DNA of 41,058 bases from Verrucomicrobia bacterium Opi.OSU.00C (GTDB lineage: Bacteria > Verrucomicrobiota > Verrucomicrobiia > Opitutales > PNEW01): the NCBI GenBank assembly GCA_002922725.1, contig PNEW01000007.1, positions 1 to 41,058 of the forward strand. The letters run 5' to 3'. Position 1 is the stretch's first letter. Each line of letters begins with the position of its first letter. Shown here piece after piece: positions 37,344 to 41,058 of this stretch. Below the pieces are notes generated by a model that had not been told where the DNA came from, made no database searches, and saw only the letters and a list, made by a program, of their open reading frames with translations. Made by a program: the position numbers and the translations under genes.

Positions 37344-38327
37344 CTATCGTGCCTTATAATAATAAAAACAGCTTACGTAGTCGGCATTTAGTTCCAGTTT
37401 TTTGCTATTCTTAATCTTATCATTATCACTCATCTTGGCGAACCCTTCGTGAGTATAATTTAGGATTCCAACACATCCACCGGTAAATGATATTTTATCC
37501 GCTTCCCGACAACGAAGCATGCCGATTCGAGAACCACCTGAAGGTAAATCGTCCAGTCTGATAATCGCACTGAACCGATCCGACTGCGTTTCATGGAACC
37601 CATAGGAGTAGCCGTAAAAATCCTCGCTTCCTAGATACTCGACCGACGGTGCACTTTCCCCGTTTAGGTAAAATTCGTTATTACCTTCACAGAGTATTTC
37701 TCCCCGTTTGCAATTCGGATTGTCGCTGGAAATCTGAAACCAGTGAGCCACTATCGACCCTGTTCCGAAAATATTGCAGAGCTCGAGCTTCTTACGGGGA
37801 ATGTGCAGTTGACCTCGTCGATATTCGGCAAAAAGGTAGCCCGAAGATTTAGGAATCGTCTCTATCTTATCCCACTGAATATCCAAATATCCACGGAGAT
37901 CGATAACCGATGGATTTTCCAACTCGATCTTTACATGACGAGAAAAAGGCATCGGTAAACGGAAATTGTGGGATTCCTTTACTCGTGAAAAATAGACCGT
38001 ATCATAGTAATCACACGATGCTTCGATATCGCCGAGGAAGTCCATTAACGGCATGTTAATAGCCGGTTTATCTTCGAAGTCATACCATACTTTCATCATG
38101 ATTGCCGATCCAGCCAACTGATCCGTGGAACCGTTTCGGTCATTATAGTCGGAAACGTGGATGCACGTAATAACTCCCGGACCATCCACATCAAGTACCG
38201 TCACCGATGTGCCTCCGTAAAGTTCGGGCATATCAGGATATTTATCCTTGGACCAGGTGGCAGGAACGACCCTGCTGTCGGCACCACCTATTTTCGTTAA
38301 GCTTTCCCAGGATCTTATATCGTTCAT
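37344..38327 (-). CDS. DUF2961 protein (GH172-type glycoside hydrolase family)
   Basis: Predicted carbohydrate-active enzyme of the DUF2961 family, whose characterised members (GH172) are fructan or difructose-acting enzymes. Visible are the N-terminal SWESLTKIGGADSRVVPATW, GPGVITCIHVSDYND, KVWYDFEDKPAINMPLMDFLGD, HNFRLPMPFSRHVKIELENP, YRRGQLHIPRKKLELC and SDRFSAIIRLDDLPSGG. The tracked ORF starts at GTG 38366 inside the sulfatase gene. The ATG at 38327 is far better: it is preceded by TAGGAG with 8 bases of spacing, one of the few clear Shine-Dalgarno sites here. It starts just after the sulfatase stop, one operon. No signal peptide is visible. Confidence 0.82.
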   Translation of the reverse strand: MNDIRSWESLTKIGGADSRVVPATWSKDKYPDMPELYGGTSVTVLDVDGPGVITCIHVSDYNDRNGSTDQLAGSAIMMKVWYDFEDKPAINMPLMDFLGDIEASCDYYDTVYFSRVKESHNFRLPMPFSRHVKIELENPSVIDLRGYLDIQWDKIETIPKSSGYLFAEYRRGQLHIPRKKLELCNIFGTGSIVAHWFQISSDNPNCKRGEILCEGNNEFYLNGESAPSVEYLGSEDFYGYSYGFHETQSDRFSAIIRLDDLPSGGSRIGMLRCREADKISFTGGCVGILNYTHEGFAKMSDNDKIKNSKKLELNADYVSCFYYYKAR

Positions 38328-38337
38328 GGTTGTTCTC

Positions 38338-39696
38338 CTACGACATAAAATTGTCAACTTTGGCACGTAACCGTTTCACATCATCAACGTGAGCTTTATT
38401 ATCTATCAGATTGTGGTTTTCACTCGGATCCGCGTCTAAGTTAAACAGCTGTTCAGGCCAATCCCTACCCTCGAAGCGAAAGTATTTCATATTGTCCTGC
38501 TTCACCATAACAGACGGGCCATTTAATGGATGGTATAATTCACTGTAAACTTCATTTGACCATCCGTCTGGCCTACCTTCCATAAGTGGTACAAGGGAGC
38601 GTCCATCCAACCCGCTCGGTATTGGCACTTCAGATATCTCGCAGAGAGTCGGAAATAAATCGACCAGCGAAACATTTTCCTTAATAATTGAGCTGCCTCG
38701 ATTAAACTTCTGTGGCCATGAGATGAAGAATGGCACACGTACCGAAGAGTCAAAGTACTGCTGTTTTTCCCATAGCCCTTTTTCGCCAAGCATTTCACCG
38801 TGATCGGATAGAAAAACTACTACGAAATCGTCGAGTACATTCAGCGCTTCAAGCTTGGAGATAACACGCCCGAACTGTGTATCCGCCCACTCGATCATTC
38901 CGTAATAGGCGGCAGTCGCTCGATGCGCTTCGCGATAAGTGACATCTTTCCCGACCTTTATTTTAAAAAAATTGTCGCAGTCGAAATTTTCAGGAAGGTC
39001 TTCGACGCGTGGCTTCACACGTTGCATGTAATAGTTAAATAGCTCTTCGGGACATTGGTATGGATAATGCGGGCAACCTAGGCTGACTGCCAGTAGTAGC
39101 GGGCCTTCGCCGGGTCTGTCGTAAGTCGCATCGACAAAGAATTCGTCAAGGTACATCAAGGCCCCATCCACGGTGTACTTATCCTGTTTCATGAAACTGC
39201 TCATTCCAACCCGGGCGTTGGTTATTTCTTTGGCTTGAGACCATTTCCCGGTACCTTCTTCGTGAAAGGTTATTGCTTTGTGCAGGGGATCATCCGCCGG
39301 TTCATAGCCGTTACGCCCTCGGATATCTCGGCCAATTCTCTCATACCAACCGTGCATCTGATCGGATCCGTCGGCAAAGTGCATTTTTCCCGCAGCGACG
39401 GGATGGTATCCATAACGTGAGAGGTGGCCGGGAATAGTCACAACCTCACTTGGCAATGGGATTCCATAACCTCTTGTTCCGCACTTTTCTAGATAGTTGC
39501 CAGTCAGGAAGCACTGCCTAGCTGGCACGCATATCGGTGATGGCGTATAAGCGTTTCGGAAATAGGCACCCTGGGCGATGAACCTGTCGAGTGTCGGAGT
39601 TCGAATATTCGGATTCCCTTCTATCGGTAAGATATCGGGACGATGTTCATCATCAATAAAAATCAGAATATGAGGTTTTTTATTAAGACTTTTCAT
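38338..39696 (-). CDS. Type I sulfatase (arylsulfatase family)
   Basis: 452-residue sulfatase. The N-terminus HILIFIDDEHRPD gives the metal-binding Asp pair, followed by NPNIRTPTLDRFIAQG and the signature TPSPICVPARQCFLTG, where the Cys of CVPAR is converted to formylglycine. Later come VFLSDHGEMLGEKGLWEKQQYFDSSVRVPFFI (metal Asp/His, Lys) and LFPTLCEISEVP. No signal peptide, so cytoplasmic as annotated unless the start is further upstream. It forms an operon with the DUF2961 gene, suggesting degradation of a sulfated glycan. A CTTTTC..GAAAAG inverted repeat sits just upstream of the start. Confidence 0.93.
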   Translation of the reverse strand: MKSLNKKPHILIFIDDEHRPDILPIEGNPNIRTPTLDRFIAQGAYFRNAYTPSPICVPARQCFLTGNYLEKCGTRGYGIPLPSEVVTIPGHLSRYGYHPVAAGKMHFADGSDQMHGWYERIGRDIRGRNGYEPADDPLHKAITFHEEGTGKWSQAKEITNARVGMSSFMKQDKYTVDGALMYLDEFFVDATYDRPGEGPLLLAVSLGCPHYPYQCPEELFNYYMQRVKPRVEDLPENFDCDNFFKIKVGKDVTYREAHRATAAYYGMIEWADTQFGRVISKLEALNVLDDFVVVFLSDHGEMLGEKGLWEKQQYFDSSVRVPFFISWPQKFNRGSSIIKENVSLVDLFPTLCEISEVPIPSGLDGRSLVPLMEGRPDGWSNEVYSELYHPLNGPSVMVKQDNMKYFRFEGRDWPEQLFNLDADPSENHNLIDNKAHVDDVKRLRAKVDNFMS

Positions 39697-40034
39697 ATTA
39701 CATCTTTTCCAGTCACGTAATAAGAAAAGGGTATGTCGAACTTTTTTCTTTAAAAAGGTTTTGATATTTAAAGTTCACAGGTTAATTTAAATTTTGATTT
39801 CTTCCTTTTACCATTGTGAGACTACTTTCCCCAATTCTTACTTGAGGGTCTAACAGGTGTGGCTACCTTGAACCAAGCGGATATTATCCACCCCAATGTT
39901 GAGGATAACCAAATCCTTGCATAAACTATAAGGAAATACTTGAAACCTCTGTTCACCGAAAATAATGTTCCAATCAGCAATATTGAATGAATTATTCGAT
40001 GGGCCCATTTATATCAATGATCTCATGATTTAAC
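39697..40034. other. Divergent intergenic region between sulfatase and PhyH gene
   Basis: About 340 bases holding both promoters. An inverted repeat CTTTTC-N14-GAAAAG lies next to the sulfatase start. A short open frame (...EGLTGVATLNQADIIHPNVEDNQILA) occurs at about 39840-39925 but has no start context; not called as a gene. Confidence 0.4.
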
Positions 40035-40055
40035 GTGATAGAGAGAAAGAGTTAT

Positions 40056-40748
40056 ATGTTAACGGATGAAGAAGTTAAGCGTTATCATCATAACGGCTAT
40101 CTAGTCGTGAAGAACCTGTATGACAAGCGGGAGATGCAAATCTGGAAGGAGAAGATAATCACACTATTGAAAGCCGAAGGACGCTACAATAATCCTTCTG
40201 GCGTACATGTATTTTTTCTACATGATGTGCATCCTTATTTTATCGATAAAATGCGCGACCCTAAAGTTGTTACTATCTTGAAACGACTCGTTGGCCAAAA
40301 CCTGGAATTTTTAAGCGTTAAAGCGGTTTACAAAAACGCAGAGACACGATTTAGCTCTCCTTGGCATCAGGATTGGTATTATTGGAAAGGGTCAAATAAA
40401 ACATCAGTCTGGATTGCGTTGGATGATGCGACAATCGATAATGGGTGTGTAAGAATGGTCCCTGGAAGTCACAATAAAATATTCAAATGGAATAAGGTAG
40501 ATGATCCAAACATGTTTAACCGACGCACGGATGATAAAGAAATCGAGGGATTACCCGTTGATGCTTTGGCGTTAGAAAGTGGAGGTGCAGTGTTCTTTCA
40601 CGATAGGACTTTACATGGCGCTTATGACAATGTTACGGGTGCAGACCGATTTTCATTTATAGCAACTTACCGTGATGCTTCGACCAAAGACGAATCAACT
40701 GTTTGGGACAACGCCATGGTGGTGAGTGGTGTAAGTGTTAATACTTAA
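40056..40748 (+). CDS. Phytanoyl-CoA dioxygenase (PhyH) family protein
   Basis: 230-237 residues with the 2-oxoglutarate/iron oxygenase motifs: FSSPWHQDWYYWKG (HxD), ATIDNGCVRMVPGSHNKIF, GGAVFFHDRTLHGAYDN (distal His) and ADRFSFIATYRD (Arg). It is distinct from the pair at 26119 and 36119. The tracked start is GTG 40035; the ATG at 40056 (MLTDEEVKRYHHNGY) matches the usual PhyH N-terminus and follows a purine-rich GAGAGAAAGAG. It lies between two sulfatase genes, so a role in modifying or breaking down a glycan-linked or sulfated compound is possible. Confidence 0.88.
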   Translation: MLTDEEVKRYHHNGYLVVKNLYDKREMQIWKEKIITLLKAEGRYNNPSGVHVFFLHDVHPYFIDKMRDPKVVTILKRLVGQNLEFLSVKAVYKNAETRFSSPWHQDWYYWKGSNKTSVWIALDDATIDNGCVRMVPGSHNKIFKWNKVDDPNMFNRRTDDKEIEGLPVDALALESGGAVFFHDRTLHGAYDNVTGADRFSFIATYRDASTKDESTVWDNAMVVSGVSVNT

Positions 40749-40946
40749 GTCAGAGGAAAAGGAAAGACCTCTTGAAGCGTCATTCAATAGTGAGTTCTTC
40801 AGTAGTAATAGCGGGATAAGGACCACCTTCTAATCAAAACGATTTCTAGAGGCATTTACGCTTCAATATAAGATAGACTTCATTCATCTGATCTAACAAG
40901 ATAAACGTATGGCTGAAGAAGGCTAAATCGGCTAATCCTGGTAAAA

Positions 40947-41058
40947 ATGCGCCCTAATTTCCTTATCATCATCACTGATCAATGGCATCCCCGTTGCTTC
41001 AGCTATGCGGGGGCATCCCACCGTTCGTACACCTAATATCGATAGCCTTGCCTCAGGT
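40947..41058 (+). pseudogene. Start of a second sulfatase gene, frameshifted, cut by the window end
   Basis: From ATG 40947 the sequence reads MRPNFLIIITDQWHPRCFSYA, the typical N-terminus of a sulfatase with the metal-binding Asp-Gln. The frame then derails at a G5 run (41009-41013). With four G it continues GHPTVRTPNIDSLASG, exactly the conserved next block. The gene continues beyond the window. It follows the PhyH gene on the same strand by about 200 bases. The gene assignment is firm from these two blocks; whether the frameshift is real is open. Confidence 0.75.

Noticed and set aside
39840-39925. Gene remnant (EGLTGVATLNQADIIHPNVEDNQILA)
   Set aside because: Short, no start codon, unrecognised; cannot be told from chance.

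Overview
This window is about 41 kb of low-GC bacterial chromosome. Sampled lines run from roughly 25% to 45% G+C, and the sulfatase/DUF2961 genes at 37.3-39.7 kb and katG are visibly richer. The gene content suggests a marine, aerobic, Gram-negative member of the PVC superphylum, perhaps a Verrucomicrobiota/Opitutae-like lineage. The hints are an mcsA-mcsB-clpC operon without ctsR, a ValRS with TMGH in place of HMGH, several phytanoyl-CoA-dioxygenase-like (PhyH) genes, and sulfatases beside a DUF2961 (GH172-type) protein. This placement is an inference from gene content. No rRNA, tRNA, CRISPR array, transposase or integrase was seen.

Left part (1-14.5 kb): housekeeping genes. valS (minus, runs off the left edge) is divergent from glnD, followed by an orphan GAF-GAF histidine kinase. 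A minus-strand group carries a 2Fe-2S thioredoxin-like ferredoxin, a cyclophilin and a MenH-like hydrolase. Then come a group-1 glycosyltransferase, trpC-rsmA (operon), mazG with an overlapping YgjP-type metallopeptidase, and a histone-deacetylase-family hydrolase.

Middle part (14.5-26 kb): a TauE/SafE permease with no usable ATG, a PhyH gene, pcm, a purine nucleoside permease-like gene, ispD-ispF (MEP isoprenoid pathway), ndk with a strong intrinsic terminator, mcsA-mcsB-clpC (arginine-phosphorylation proteolysis) and ilvE.

Right part (26-41 kb): accessory genes. These are a PhyH gene next to a sodium:solute symporter, a DUF2569 gene with a small membrane protein, a secreted subtilisin-like protease, katG, a second small membrane protein of the same kind, a secreted thioredoxin-fold protein, an RraA-like gene, a frameshifted PhyH paralogue, a sulfatase-DUF2961 operon, another PhyH gene and the start of a second sulfatase. 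Two short gene-like remnants lie in the gaps.

The most striking feature is a set of broken reading frames at homopolymers. valS carries two +1 shifts at A8/T8 runs 39 bases apart. glnD carries a +1 shift at an A7 run that detaches its second ACT domain. The terminal sulfatase carries a +1 shift at a G5 run. One PhyH copy has a net -1 shift, probably at a short A/T run. Longer A8, T8 and A9 runs in neighbouring genes are in frame. This is either sequencing or assembly error, or real slippage-prone tracts or gene decay; the sequence alone cannot decide. A second notable signal is an 18-base element with 17 matches at exactly the same distance from the starts of two unrelated genes, the subtilase and a small membrane protein. 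I did not find a clear, wholly new multi-gene system.
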